NCBI GenBank assembly: GCA_963823045.1
Contig: CAWGKA010000009.1
Span: forward strand, 1-64,000
Direction of reading: 5' to 3'
Length of the DNA: 64,000 nt
Origin: JADLGL01 sp963823045
GTDB taxonomy: Bacteria; Pseudomonadota; Alphaproteobacteria; Rhizobiales; Kaistiaceae
Below, piece after piece: positions 1-9,189 of this stretch. Both the position numbers and the translations under genes were made by a program. The notes beneath the pieces are model-generated. The model did not search any database, was not told the DNA's origin, and saw nothing but the letters and a program-made list of their open reading frames with translations. The stretch's first letter is position 1, and each line of letters begins with the position of its first letter.

Positions 1-69
1 AATTGGCGCGCGCGCTCCTGACCACAATCACAGCTTTGCGGTCGATCTTGCTCTTGTTCGTCTGCGGCG

Positions 70-214
70 GTGTGGCGAGGGCCTCTCGACCACGGTCTGC
101 GCTTTGCTGAGGAAGCGCTAAAGATGCACTTGCTGCGGAAGCTCTGGGCGGTGATTTGTAGATGTCCTCGGTGCCGGACGGGCGAGCGGCGAACCAGCCG
201 CTTTCGGCAATGGA
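70..214 (-). pseudogene. decayed partial copy of phosphoglucomutase 3' end
   Basis: The complement strand here aligns with the 3' end of the intact pgm gene at about 2656-2800. An almost exact block of about 70 bases encodes the phosphate-binding motif FAARPSGTED and its surroundings, and is followed by a more diverged stretch matching the C-terminal helix. Small indels break the frame, so this is a remnant rather than a gene. It lies just beyond the 3' end of the repeat-protein gene, so that gene sits between two copies of the pgm tail. This suggests a local duplication or insertion. The remnant may continue to the left of the window. Confidence 0.7.
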
Positions 215-292
215 AGGCCGTCTCAATGCGGACGTTCGATGTCACACGGCCGAAGGCGACCGTGGGACGAGCCAAGCGAGCCAGATGTGAAC

Positions 293-322
293 GGGCCCGG
301 GAAGCAGATGCTTCCCGGGCCC
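293..322 (-). terminator. perfect 13-bp hairpin downstream of the repeat protein
   Basis: A perfect inverted repeat (GGGCCCGGGAAGC, loop AGAT, GCTTCCCGGGCCC) lies about 20 bases beyond the stop codon of the minus-strand repeat protein. There is no clear T-tract, so it may act as a transcript-stabilising hairpin as much as a classical intrinsic terminator. Confidence 0.6.
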
Positions 323-341
323 ATCAGAGCGCGACCGAAAT

Positions 342-2224
342 CTACTGGACTTCGGAGATGTTGAGCGTTGCGTCGGCGGTTCCGCCGCCGAACGTCCCGA
401 TCCAAACGTCGTACTGGCCGGACTGCGGGTTATTGAAAGCGGACAAGCGGATTGAGGTTGCCGCCCGAATCGTCGTCGCAGAACCACTGCCCGTTCGGCC
501 CATTGATCACCAGCGTGGTGTCGGTCGACGACAGCACGGAGAAGATCAGAGGCAGGGCGCTGCCTGCCGTGAAGTCGAGGCGGAAGTCCGGCGGCTCAGC
601 GATCATGCCAGCGCATGCGCCACCCAGAGCCGTGCTCGCATCAATGCCACCACCGGCAACGATGATGAACTGGCGCGGATCCGGGTTGAAACCGGTGGTC
701 AGCGTCACCTGACCAAACGTCGGGACCAGGTCGAAATTGGGCCCGACGGGAGCCGGTGCGGGAACCGGAGCCGGAGCGGGTCCAGGCATCGGCTTGCCGA
801 CCGGAGCCGGCGTCGGCGCAGGTGCCGGAGCCGGAGCGGGCGCTGGTGTGCCGCCGCCGAGTTCGGAGATGCTCAGGGTCGCGTTTGCCGTGCCGCCGCC
901 GAAGGTGCCGACCCAGACGTCGTACTGGCCCGACTGCGGGTTGTTGAAGCGGACGAGCGGGTTGAGGCTGCCGCCCGAATCGTCGTCGCAGAACCACTGG
1001 CCGCTCGGATCATTGATCACCAACGTCGTGTCGGTCGACGAGAGCACAGAAATGATCAGGGGCAGAGCTGCTGCCGGCCGTGAAGGTGAGCCGGAAGTCA
1101 GGCGCCTCTGCGATCATGCCTGCGCAATTGCCGCCCAGGACAGCACCGGCGTCGATGCTGCCACCGGCGACGATGTTGAAGGACTGCGGGTCCGGGCTAA
1201 AGCCGGTCGTCAGGTTCACCTGGCCGAAGGTCGGCGGCAGACCGAAATTGGGACCTGCGGCCGGAGCAGGTGCCGGAGCCGGAGCCGGAGCGGGCGCTGG
1301 TGTGCCGCCGTCGAGTTCGGTGATGCTCAGGGTGGCGTTTGCCGTGCCGCCGCCGAAGGTGCCGACCCAGACGTCGTACTGGCCCGACTGCGGGTTGTTG
1401 AAGCGGACGAGCGGGTTGAGGCTGCCGCCGGAATCGTCGTCGCAGAACCACTGGCCGCTCGGATCATTGATCGCCAACGTCGTGTCGGTCGACGAGAGCA
1501 CAGAAATGATCAGGGGCAGAGTGCTGCCGGCCGTGAAGGTGAGCCGGAAGTCAGGGGCCTCTGCGATCATGCCTGCGCAATTGCCGCCCAGGACAGCACC
1601 GGCGTCGATGCTGCCGCCGGCGACGATGTTGAAGGACTGCGGGTCCGGGCTAAAGCCGGTCGTCAGGTTCACCTGGCCGAAGGTCGGCGGCAGACCGAAA
1701 TTGGGACCTGCGGCCGGAGCAGGTGCCGGAGCCGGAGCCGGAGCGGGCGCTGGTGTGCCGCCGCCGAGTTCGGAGATGCTCAGGGTCGCGTTTGCCGTGC
1801 CGCCGCCGAAGGTGCCGACCCAGACGTCGTACTGGCCCGACTGCGGGTTGTTGAAGCGGACGAGCGGGTTGAGGCTGCCGCCCGAATCGTCGTCGCAGAA
1901 CCACTGGCCGCTCGGATCATTGATCACCAACGTCGTGTCGGTCGACGAGAGCACAGAAATGATCAGGGGCAGAGTGCTGCCGGCGGAGAAGGTGAGGCGG
2001 AAGTCCGGCGCGTCGGCGATCATGCCGGCGCAATTGCCGCCCAGGGCAGCGGCGGCGTCGATGCCGCCGCCGGCGACGATGTTGAAGGACTGCGGGTCCG
2101 GGCTGAAGCCGGTCGTCAGGTTCGCCTGGCCGAAGGTCGGCGGCAGACCGAAATTTTGGGCCGACGCTGAGGTCGCCCATAAGGCGGCCACCGCGATGGC
2201 GGCAAATAGGATTTTGCGAGACAT
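342..2224 (-). CDS. secreted four-repeat beta-domain (PPC-like) protein, two frame breaks
   Basis: The start ATG at 2224 has GGAG six bases upstream and opens a signal peptide (MSRKILFAAIAVAALWATSASA). The mature protein is four copies of a roughly 145-residue domain. Each copy has a PTFGQ-x-LTTGF-xPDP entry, AGGxIDA, a cysteine in NCAGM, SSTDTTLVINDPSGQWFCDDD and a closing GQYDVWVGTFGG. Copies are joined by alternating Pro-Ala linkers. The second half resembles the bacterial pre-peptidase C-terminal (PPC) fold; the two cysteines per copy may pair. Two one-base insertions break the frame: near 1067 (an extra C relative to the sister repeat at about 1520) and near 437 (an extra A). The final repeat ends NISEVQ. 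The middle repeats are nearly identical in DNA with a 453-base period, so they arose recently. Function unknown; an extracellular binding or scaffold role is inference. Confidence 0.8.
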
Positions 2225-2648
2225 GAGAACTCCGGATGTGCCGCTGAATTGAGCGGCATCGACGATGCGCAAAATTGACGCGCCGTGCGTCGAACACCAC
2301 AGCAGCAATGGAAAGAAACCAATATTAACTGATTATTTGACCGGTGGAGAGTGCAGTTCCACAAGATGATCCATCAATTGTGATGGTCATATGGTGTTCG
2401 TTGTTTTCCGGTCAGCGAATTGATTGGGTGACGATACGTGTCCGCCTATTTCATTCGGTTGTCAATTCGTTTTGTATGGCAGAACTATTTTGCCTATATC
2501 GTCATGCGCGTGCGAAGAAACGAGCAAATCGCGAGTCGTTGGAACAAAGACCACTGCGAGATCTTTCGCCCGTGTCTTTGTCATTTGTGAGCCGAGTGAA
2601 GAAATCGATGCTGCGGCGGCCGCCAAATGCGTCCCATAGACATGCCGC
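2225..2648. other. intergenic, 424 bases, promoter region of the repeat gene
   Basis: No convincing gene. The first 330 bases are noticeably richer in A+T than their surroundings and lie upstream of the minus-strand repeat gene, so they probably hold its promoter. The end nearest 2648 is the 3' flank of pgm. No hairpin terminator was recognised. Confidence 0.5.
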
Positions 2649-4301
2649 CTACGTCGTCGCTAGGGCCTGGTCGACGACAGTCTGGGCTTCGGCCAGCAAC
2701 CGGTCGAGATGTTCCCGGCTGCGGAAGCTCTCGGCGTAGATCTTGTAGATGTCCTCGGTGCCGGACGGGCGGGCGGCGAACCAGCCGCTTTCGGCGACGA
2801 CCTTCAGACCGCCGATGGGCGCGTTGTTGCCGGGCGCGCGCGTCAGCACATCCACGATCTTCTCGCCCGCCAGTTCCGACGAGCTGACCTGTTCCGGCGA
2901 CAGGTTCTTGAGCAGGTTCTTCTGCTGCGGCGTCGCCGCCGCTTCGACGCGGTCGAAGAAGGCCTCGCCAAACTCGGCCGTGAGCGCCGCGTAGATCTCG
3001 CCGGGATCGCGGCCGGTGCGCGCGGTCATCTCGGCGGACAACAATGTGGCGGTGATGCCGTCCTTGTCGGTGGTCCACACGCTGCCGTCACGCCGCGCGA
3101 AGGTGGCGCCGGCGCTCTCCTCTGCGGTGAAGGCGAGCGAGCCATCGAGGAGGCCGGCGACAAACCATTTGAAGCCGACGGGCACTTCGAAGACGCCGCG
3201 GCCGAGCTTGGCGGCGACGCGATCGATCATCGCGCTCGAGACGAGCGTCTTGCCAATGGCGGCGCTCGCCGACCAACCCGGCCGGTGCTGAAAGAGATAG
3301 GAGATTGCCGCCGAGATATAGTGGTTCGAGGGCAAGAGACCGACGCTCTTGGCGACGATGCCATGGCGGTCGTGATCGGTATCGCAGGCGAAGGCGACGT
3401 CGAAGCGATCCTTCAATGCGATCAGGCTTCGCATCGCGTAGGGCGAGGACGGGTCCATACGGATGCGGCCGTCCCAATCGAGCGTCATGAAGCGGAAGGT
3501 CGGATCGACGGCGTCGTTGACGACGGTGAGGTCGAGCCCATAGCGCTCGGCAATCGGGCCCCAATAGTGGACACCGGCGCCGCCGAGCGGATCGACGCCC
3601 ATCTTCACGCCGGCGCCGCGGATGACGTCGAAATCGAGGACGTCGGCGAGGTCGGCGATGTATGCCGCGCGGTAGTCGTGAAGGTGGGTGGTCGGCGCCT
3701 TCTTTGCTCGCTCGAGCGGCAGACGCTTCACGCCCTTGAGGCCATCGGCGAGAAAGGCGTTGGCGCGTTTCTCGACCCAGCCCGTGATGTCGGTATCGGC
3801 GGGACCACCGTTGGTCGGATTGTATTTGAAGCCGCCATCGGCGGGCGGATTGTGCGAAGGCGTGACGACGATGCCGTCGGCCAGGCCGCCACTACGACCG
3901 CGATTGTAGGTGAGGATAGCGTGCGAGATCACCGGCGTCGGGGTGAAGGCGTCGCCTTTCGCCAGCATCACCTCGACGCCATTGGCGGCGAGAACCTCAA
4001 GTGCCGTTTCCGCGGCGGGCGCGGAAAGCGCGTGCGTGTCGATGCCGAGGAAGAGCGGTCCGTCGATGTCCTGCGCGGCGCGGTAGTCGCAGATCGCCTG
4101 GGTCACGGCGAGAATATGCGCCTCGTTGAAGGAGCGGTCGAAGCTCGATCCGCGATGACCTGAGGTGCCGAAGGCGACGCGCTGCTCCGGCACGGACGGA
4201 TCGGGCGTTTCGCTGAAATAGGCCGCGACCAGCTTCGACACGTCGACCAGGCTTTCTGCGGGGGCCGGCTTTCCGGCCAAGGGACTTAGATCCGAGGGCA
4301 T
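2649..4301 (-). CDS. pgm: phosphoglucomutase (alpha-D-glucose phosphate-specific)
   Basis: A 550-residue alpha-D-phosphohexomutase that interconverts glucose 1-phosphate and glucose 6-phosphate in the cytosol, supplying sugar nucleotides and glycogen metabolism. All family motifs are present in order: the phosphoserine loop VVTPSHNPP (about residue 145), the metal site CDTDHDRHG (about 305), the sugar-recognition loop EESAGATF (about 393) and the phosphate-binding RPSGTED (about 513). Length matches E. coli Pgm (546). The frame is intact, unlike most neighbours. It is monocistronic here, with a divergent stress-type gene upstream. A decayed copy of its 3' end lies at 70-214. Confidence 0.96.
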   Translation of the reverse strand: MPSDLSPLAGKPAPAESLVDVSKLVAAYFSETPDPSVPEQRVAFGTSGHRGSSFDRSFNEAHILAVTQAICDYRAAQDIDGPLFLGIDTHALSAPAAETALEVLAANGVEVMLAKGDAFTPTPVISHAILTYNRGRSGGLADGIVVTPSHNPPADGGFKYNPTNGGPADTDITGWVEKRANAFLADGLKGVKRLPLERAKKAPTTHLHDYRAAYIADLADVLDFDVIRGAGVKMGVDPLGGAGVHYWGPIAERYGLDLTVVNDAVDPTFRFMTLDWDGRIRMDPSSPYAMRSLIALKDRFDVAFACDTDHDRHGIVAKSVGLLPSNHYISAAISYLFQHRPGWSASAAIGKTLVSSAMIDRVAAKLGRGVFEVPVGFKWFVAGLLDGSLAFTAEESAGATFARRDGSVWTTDKDGITATLLSAEMTARTGRDPGEIYAALTAEFGEAFFDRVEAAATPQQKNLLKNLSPEQVSSSELAGEKIVDVLTRAPGNNAPIGGLKVVAESGWFAARPSGTEDIYKIYAESFRSREHLDRLLAEAQTVVDQALATT

Positions 4302-4535
4302 GATTCCATGGCGGTTCGCGGCCTGACTTCACGTTCTTCATCGCCCGGCACAGGGCCAAAGACAAGCCAGACCAAGCGTTTGCATCGCTGCCGGCGATAG
4401 CCAACCGGTCTTGGCGTTGGCGACCGCGGCACAATGCCCCAACGAGGCCGGACGGGCCTGCTGTTGGTGAAGTGGTGTGCCGACACTAACTCCTCAGGTG
4501 AACCAGACATCACGCATTTCAGGGAGGAATACATC

Positions 4536-5111
4536 ATGGATCAGACCGAAGCCCCGTTCTCCACTGTCACCGAGGCAGTGGCCGTGTTCTCGTCGGAGAA
4601 GGAACTTGAGGCAGTCGCAGACGAACTGATGAGCAACGGCTTTGACCGGGCCGACGTCAGCCTGCTGGCGAGCGAAGAAGCGGTCGTCGAGAAGCTTGGT
4701 CATCGCTACCGCTCCGTCCGCGATATTGCGGACGACCCGAAGATTCCGACCACCGCCTTCGTCACCGAGGAAGGTCTCGGTGCGGCGCAAGGCGGCGTGA
4801 TCGGCACGCTGCTTTACCTGCCCGCCCTGGCAGGCGTGGCAGTCGTGGTCGCATCGGGCGGCACGATGGCCGCTGCGATCGCCGCCGCGGCGATCCTCGG
4901 CGGCGTTGGCGGCGGCATCGGCAGTGTCCTTGCCCGCATCATCGGCAACGAACATGCCGACAGGATCGAAGAGCAGATCGAGCATGGTGGCCTGCTGCTG
5001 TTCGTGCGCACGTCAACGCCTGAGGCCGAGAAGACGGCGGCGGAGATTCTCACCCGCAATGGCGGGCGCGATGTGCATCTGCACGCCATTCCCTCCTTCG
5101 CGCGGCGCTAG
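4536..5111 (+). CDS. glycine-zipper membrane protein, stress-associated type
   Basis: The start ATG at 4536 is chosen because of the strong ribosome site AGGGAGGAA seven bases upstream; an in-frame upstream start lacks one. The 191-residue product has an N-terminal alpha/beta region (TEAVAVFSSEKELEAVADEL, then GFDRADVSLLAS) like the ferredoxin-like part of heat/stress proteins of the YflT type. A central Ala/Gly-rich membrane hairpin follows (GTMAAAIAAAAILGGVGGGIGS, roughly residues 108-130), then a second alpha/beta segment with LLLFVRT. This arrangement is common in alphaproteobacterial stress-induced proteins. The exact function is not known. Confidence 0.75.
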   Translation: MDQTEAPFSTVTEAVAVFSSEKELEAVADELMSNGFDRADVSLLASEEAVVEKLGHRYRSVRDIADDPKIPTTAFVTEEGLGAAQGGVIGTLLYLPALAGVAVVVASGGTMAAAIAAAAILGGVGGGIGSVLARIIGNEHADRIEEQIEHGGLLLFVRTSTPEAEKTAAEILTRNGGRDVHLHAIPSFARR

Positions 5112-5122
5112 CTTGGCAAGGA

Positions 5123-5150
5123 CCGGCGGTCGGTGCATGTCGACCGCCGG
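5123..5150 (+). terminator. 10-bp hairpin after the glycine-zipper gene
   Basis: CCGGCGGTCG, an eight-base loop and CGACCGCCGG form a perfect stem 11 bases after the stop codon. No T-tract follows. Confidence 0.55.
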
Positions 5151-5472
5151 CTCCCGCGCCGATCCGGCCGCTCTGCAAGGCCGCGTGAGGCCCGACGAAA
5201 AACGACCAACCGCTCCAATTGCTCGGCCGCCGGTAAGGATGAAGTAATCCTGCTCGGAGCAGGATTATCTGTAGTTGCAGAAGGCATCCTCCAAGTTGTC
5301 ACAATGGCGGCACGGTGAAGATCGCCGGCTGCCAAGATGGCGATCGCGCTCGATTGGGAAAGACCCGGCGCACAAAATGCGGTGCTTTGCCGCTGATCGT
5401 GTCGATATCCGGAAGGATTGTCTTAAGCATCCGCTTCTAGTTTTGCGTCGCCGATAGGGATGAATCCGCCGC
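5151..5472. other. intergenic, about 320 bases, with a palindrome
   Basis: No supportable gene. It contains the palindrome AATCCTGCTCGGAGCAGGATT at 5246-5266 (ten-base arms around one base), which could be an operator or a small hairpin. The remainder is the 5' flank of the GGDEF gene. Confidence 0.4.
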
Positions 5473-6620
5473 GTGATGATGCAACTTTCCCTATTCCCTT
5501 CGCGCGTTAGCCTGCCCAAAGAGGTCTTTCTGGGGCTCGTCCACGATCTCTTTTCGCAAGTCTTCACCATGGCCTTGATCGCCGGCGTGCTCGCCGGCAT
5601 CGGCGGTTATGTCGCCGTGAGCACCGACGACGTCGTGATGGGCGCGCTTGTGGCCGCCGGCGTGCTGGTCGGCCTCATGCGGGTCGCGTGTTCGCTGCGT
5701 CAGCATGCGCGCTACCGCAAGCATGGCATGACTGTTGATCAGGCATTGCGATGGGAGCGCCAGTTCACCGGGCTTACCTGGTCATTTGCGTTCCTTATGG
5801 GCCTCGCCTCGGCGAAGGCGCTCGTCACCGATGACTACGCCACGCATATGCTGATGCTGGCGGTCCTGTTCGCCTATGGCTCGGGGGTCGTTGCCCGGCT
5901 CGTCATGCGGCCCGCCATCGCCGCCGGCGCACTCATCATGACGGCGATCCCGACGATCCCGGCGTTGGCTTCGCACCTCACCGCGCCCTATCCTGCTGAT
6001 GGGCCTCGCCTTTCTCGCATTCCTCGTCGGCGGCTTGGTGATCGTACGCAAATCCTACTGGCTCTGATCGACCAGCTGCTGACCCGGCACGAATTCGCTC
6101 AGCTTGCGCGCTACGACTACCTCACCGGATTGCCGAACCGTCTGCTCCTGCGGGAGACGCTCGATCGCGCCCTGGCTCGGGACAAGTCCCTGTCGATCGC
6201 GCTTCACCATGTCGATCTCGACCGCTTCAAGGAGGTCAACGACACGCTATGGGCATCCGACCGGCGATACCCTTTTGCGGCAGTTCGGCAAGCGCCTTCA
6301 GTCGCTCGCTGCGCGAAGGGGACATCGCCGCCCGCCTCGGCGGCGATGAATTCGTCGTCTTGCAGATCGGAGCGGACAACACCGATGAGATCGAACCCCT
6401 CGCCCGCCGCATCATTCGGGAAGCGCACACGCCGTTTGCGATCGACGGCAAACTCATCTCGGTCGGCGTCAGTATCGGCACCGCATTGGCGCCGGAGCAT
6501 GGTCGCTGAATTGGAGGAGCTGTCGCCGCGGCCGACGCCGCCCTTTACAGCGTGAAGGAGAAGGCCGTGACGGTTTTGCCATCTACGAAGCGGGCGAGCC
6601 GCAGCAAAGCTGGCGATCTA
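5473..6620 (+). pseudogene. membrane GGDEF (diguanylate cyclase) gene, heavily frame-broken
   Basis: Reading across frames gives an N-terminal membrane region of several helices (for example TMALIAGVLAGIGGYVAV and a final helix visible only in another frame at about 5990-6055). A GGDEF domain follows: YDYLTGLPNRLLL, the metal-site HVDLDRFKEVNDT, GHPTGDTLLRQFGKRL, the intact signature LGGDEFVV at about 6338, and VSIGTALAPEHG. The product would make cyclic di-GMP at the membrane. At least five indels (near 5990, 6055, 6250, 6305 and 6540) interrupt it in 1.1 kb, more than any neighbour. It is either a true pseudogene or the worst-sequenced gene here. The 3' end is approximate. No EAL domain follows. 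Confidence 0.7.
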
Positions 6621-6657
6621 GGGGCAGAAACGCCCGTCGCGGCGGCCGGAAGACAAC

Positions 6658-6680
6658 GGGCCGGCGCGAAGCGCCGGCCC
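6658..6680. terminator. bidirectional hairpin between convergent genes
   Basis: GGGCCGGCGC, loop GAA and GCGCCGGCCC form a perfect 10-bp stem placed between the 3' ends of the GGDEF gene and the minus-strand lectin gene. Confidence 0.65.
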
Positions 6681-6717
6681 AACCATTTCAGCTGATTTCC
6701 ATTGTCTGCCGGCTGCG

Positions 6718-7652
6718 CTACTCCCAGGTCGTGTAGCTGATCGACAGGATGCGCAGCAGCGCTCCGATACTGTTGATCGTGAACTCGCTGATGCGTCCTT
6801 CGCTGGTCTTCACACAGACATAGTCCCCCGGTGCGAGAGACGACAACATCACCGGTGCTGTGGAGTAGGTCGCCGCCCAGCACCCGGCAAAGCCGCGTTG
6901 CGTGCCGTCGGTGAAGGAGACCTCCGCGCCGTTGATCGGCGTCAGCTGCAGATTGACAGATCCGGCGCCAGGTAGCTGAGATCGGCGCCGGCAAAGCCGA
7001 TCGCGCCATCGTCGAGGTTGAGCGAGAACGGCGACGACAGGGTGACCGTACCGGACGAGTGCTCCGGCGGCGTCACCGGCACGATGATGCCGGGGTCGAT
7101 CGGAAATGGCGTGAGCTCGTACATGACGACGGTGATGCGCCATTGCTGCGTGGCGTTGTTCTGGAACGGCCGCGTTACGTTGCGCCAGCCATGGCCGCTG
7201 TCTTCATAGGCGTCGAGATACCGACCGCTGCTGACCTGCTGGATGTAGTTGATGCCGCCGCCGAGATCCGTCACCAGCCAACGCTGCGTGTCATTGTTCT
7301 GCGCCGGGCGGGTTACGACGTTCCAGTCGTTGGTGTCGTTTTGTCGGGCGTCGAGATAGCGGTCATTGCTCACCTGCTGGAAGGTGTAGACGTTGCCTTC
7401 GACATGCGTCATGCGCCAGAGCTGCGTGTCGTTGTCCTGGTAGCTCCAGACGACCGCCTGATAGTCATGCGTGGCGTCTTCCCAGGCGTCGAGCGAGCGA
7501 CCGGTGCTGACCTGCTCGATGCGCACAATGTCGGCCGAAGCAGGCGCGGCCGTAGCAAAGGCGGCAACCGTCGCCACGACGGCGCCTAGGACAATTGTCT
7601 TGACCGATTTCGCAACGGCAGGGCGCTGCATTTCTCGGCGGCGATCAATCAT
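6718..7652 (-). CDS. secreted ricin-type beta-trefoil lectin protein, one frame break
   Basis: After a signal peptide ending AAPASA come three tandem RICIN subdomains. Each has an EQVSTGRSLDAWED-like start, an asparagine/aspartate sugar-site position, and the Q-x-W closing motif (TQLWRM, TQRWLV, TQQWRI, about residues 45-175). This is a beta-trefoil expected to bind carbohydrate outside the cell. A C-terminal beta-rich domain of about 130 residues continues in another frame after an indel near 6960 and ends SISYTTWE. It contains two cysteines (GCWAAT, YVCVKTSEG). No catalytic domain is visible. The start at 7652 has no clear ribosome site; an ATG at 7631 is an alternative. Confidence 0.75.
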
Positions 7653-8019
7653 CGCCGTCGGGTTCGGGTTGGTTGCTAGTTCATTGCCTTAGACTCCTTG
7701 GGGTGATGCGAACCTCGAGGCCGTAGGCGTTCTGATGTAGCGGCGCTGAACCTCAGCTGAACGCGAGGGGCGGATGCTTTGCCGCCTCTATTGTCAGGCG
7801 TGGCCAGCCGAGTTCCCCTTGCTCAGTCGCGGCAATGCCACGTCTGCTTCACGCGACGGCGATGCGCCGCCAGTCTCTCTTGCCGAGCAGTTGGGGAATC
7901 GCGCTGCTCGGACGGGGCGCTCTAGAGCGGGCCCGGACCTCACCATAACCTATTTCGCGCAGGATATGGACCTTATGGGTCTTGGCCCGGCAGTCGCTGG
8001 ATCGGGATCGGGCGCCTGA
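7653..8019. other. intergenic, 367 bases, nothing recognised
   Basis: This lies between the 5' end of the lectin gene and the 3' end of the M42 hydrolase. A plus-strand open frame at 7774-8019 has no ribosome site or recognisable protein features, and I do not call it. Confidence 0.4.
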
Positions 8020-9189
8020 TTATTCGCTTTCGAGCACGCGGTCCGGCACGTCCGGCGTCAGTTGCTGCTCGGCCTCTGATGTCGGCTGGCGAGTGAAGCC
8101 GCGGACATCACCGATTTCCTCCAGATCGCGCGCGATAGCGACAGGGCTCGCCGCGTAGGCCGTGATCAACTCGGCGAGCGAACGCAGCGCATGCATGTGC
8201 GTGCGCTCGTAGCCGTGCGAGGCGTCGACGCCGAAGGTGATAAGCGCCGTGCGGACGTCGGCGCCGGCTTCGATAGCGCTTGCCGAATCCGACCGATAGA
8301 AGCGGAAGACGTCCTTCTGGAAGCGGATCTCTTCTTCGCGACAAAGTGCGACCAGCTTCTTGGTGAGGTGGAAATCGAACGGGCCGGTCTGATCCGCCAT
8401 CGCAATGGTGACGCCAAACTCATCGGAGTTCTGCCCAGGCGCGGCAATGCCGTTGTCGACGGCAACCATTGACACGACGTCATGAGTCAACACTGACGAC
8501 GCGCCAACGCCTACCTCTTCGGCAATGGTGAAGAGCCAGTGGATGTCGACCGGCGTTTCCGGCTTCTGCTCCTGCATCGCCTTCAACGCGGCGAGCATCA
8601 CGGCGACACCGGCCTTGTTGTCGAGATGGCGCGAGACGATGAAACCGTTGTCGAGAAACTCCGGCTGCGGATCGATGGCGATGGTATCGCCGACATCGAT
8701 GCCGAGACGGTTCGGAGATCGTCCTTGTCGCGCGCCAGGGCATCGACGCGCATCTCGACATTGTCCCAGATGGCGGGCATGACGTCGATTTCGTCATTGT
8801 AGGTGTGGCCCGAAGCCTTGAGCGGGAGAATGGTGCCGCGATAGCCGCCCTTCTCCGCGAAGACCGTAGCGCGCGCGCCCTTCGGCGAAGCGCGCCGACC
8901 AAGTGCCGATCGGAACCAGCGACAGGCGACCATTGTCCTGCAATGCCTTCACCTGCGCGCCAAGCGTATCGACATGCGAGACGATGGCGCGTGCACCGCG
9001 ATGGGTTGCCCCCGGCCGGATGGCGCGAATGGCGCCGCGGCGTGTGAGTTCGACGGGAAGACCGAGTTGCTCGATCTCGTCGGAGACAACGCGCACGACC
9101 GGATCGGTGTAGCCGGTCGGGCTCGGCACATCGAGCAGCTTGGCGAGCGTCGCGGCCAGATAGTCGGTGTCGATCGTCAGACGATTCAT
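8020..9189 (-). CDS. M42-family hydrolase of the NAGGN osmolyte cluster, two frame breaks
   Basis: The metallo-aminopeptidase-like (M42) member of the three-gene NAGGN set (known as the trio_M42_hydro family). Motifs across frames: metal-site SHVDTLGAQ near the N-terminus, HLDNKAGVAVMLAAL with the bridging aspartate, FTIAEEVGVGAS with the catalytic/metal Glu pair, AVDNG, and SHGYERTHMHAL near the C-terminus. Its start ATG overlaps the stop of the upstream synthetase in an ATGA arrangement, so the genes are translationally coupled. Single-base indels near 8884 and 8712 interrupt the frame. Its probable role is processing or turnover of the dipeptide osmolyte; that role is inferred from context. 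Confidence 0.85.

Noticed and set aside
342..2150. Tandem repeats considered as a CRISPR array
   Set aside because: The unit is 453 bases and coding; there are no short direct repeats with unique spacers and no cas genes anywhere in the window.
737..2252. Long plus-strand open frames (477 and 390 codons) rich in GAGAGAG
   Set aside because: They are antisense shadows of the minus-strand repeat gene: the Gly-Ala runs are the complement of its Pro-Ala linkers, while the minus strand has a signal peptide, ribosome site and recognisable domain.
2709..4163. 484-codon plus-strand open frame opposite pgm
   Set aside because: A high-GC antisense shadow of a well-supported phosphoglucomutase; it has no recognisable motif or ribosome site.
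7774..8019. 81-codon open frame
   Set aside because: No ribosome site, membrane or signal features, and no family resemblance.
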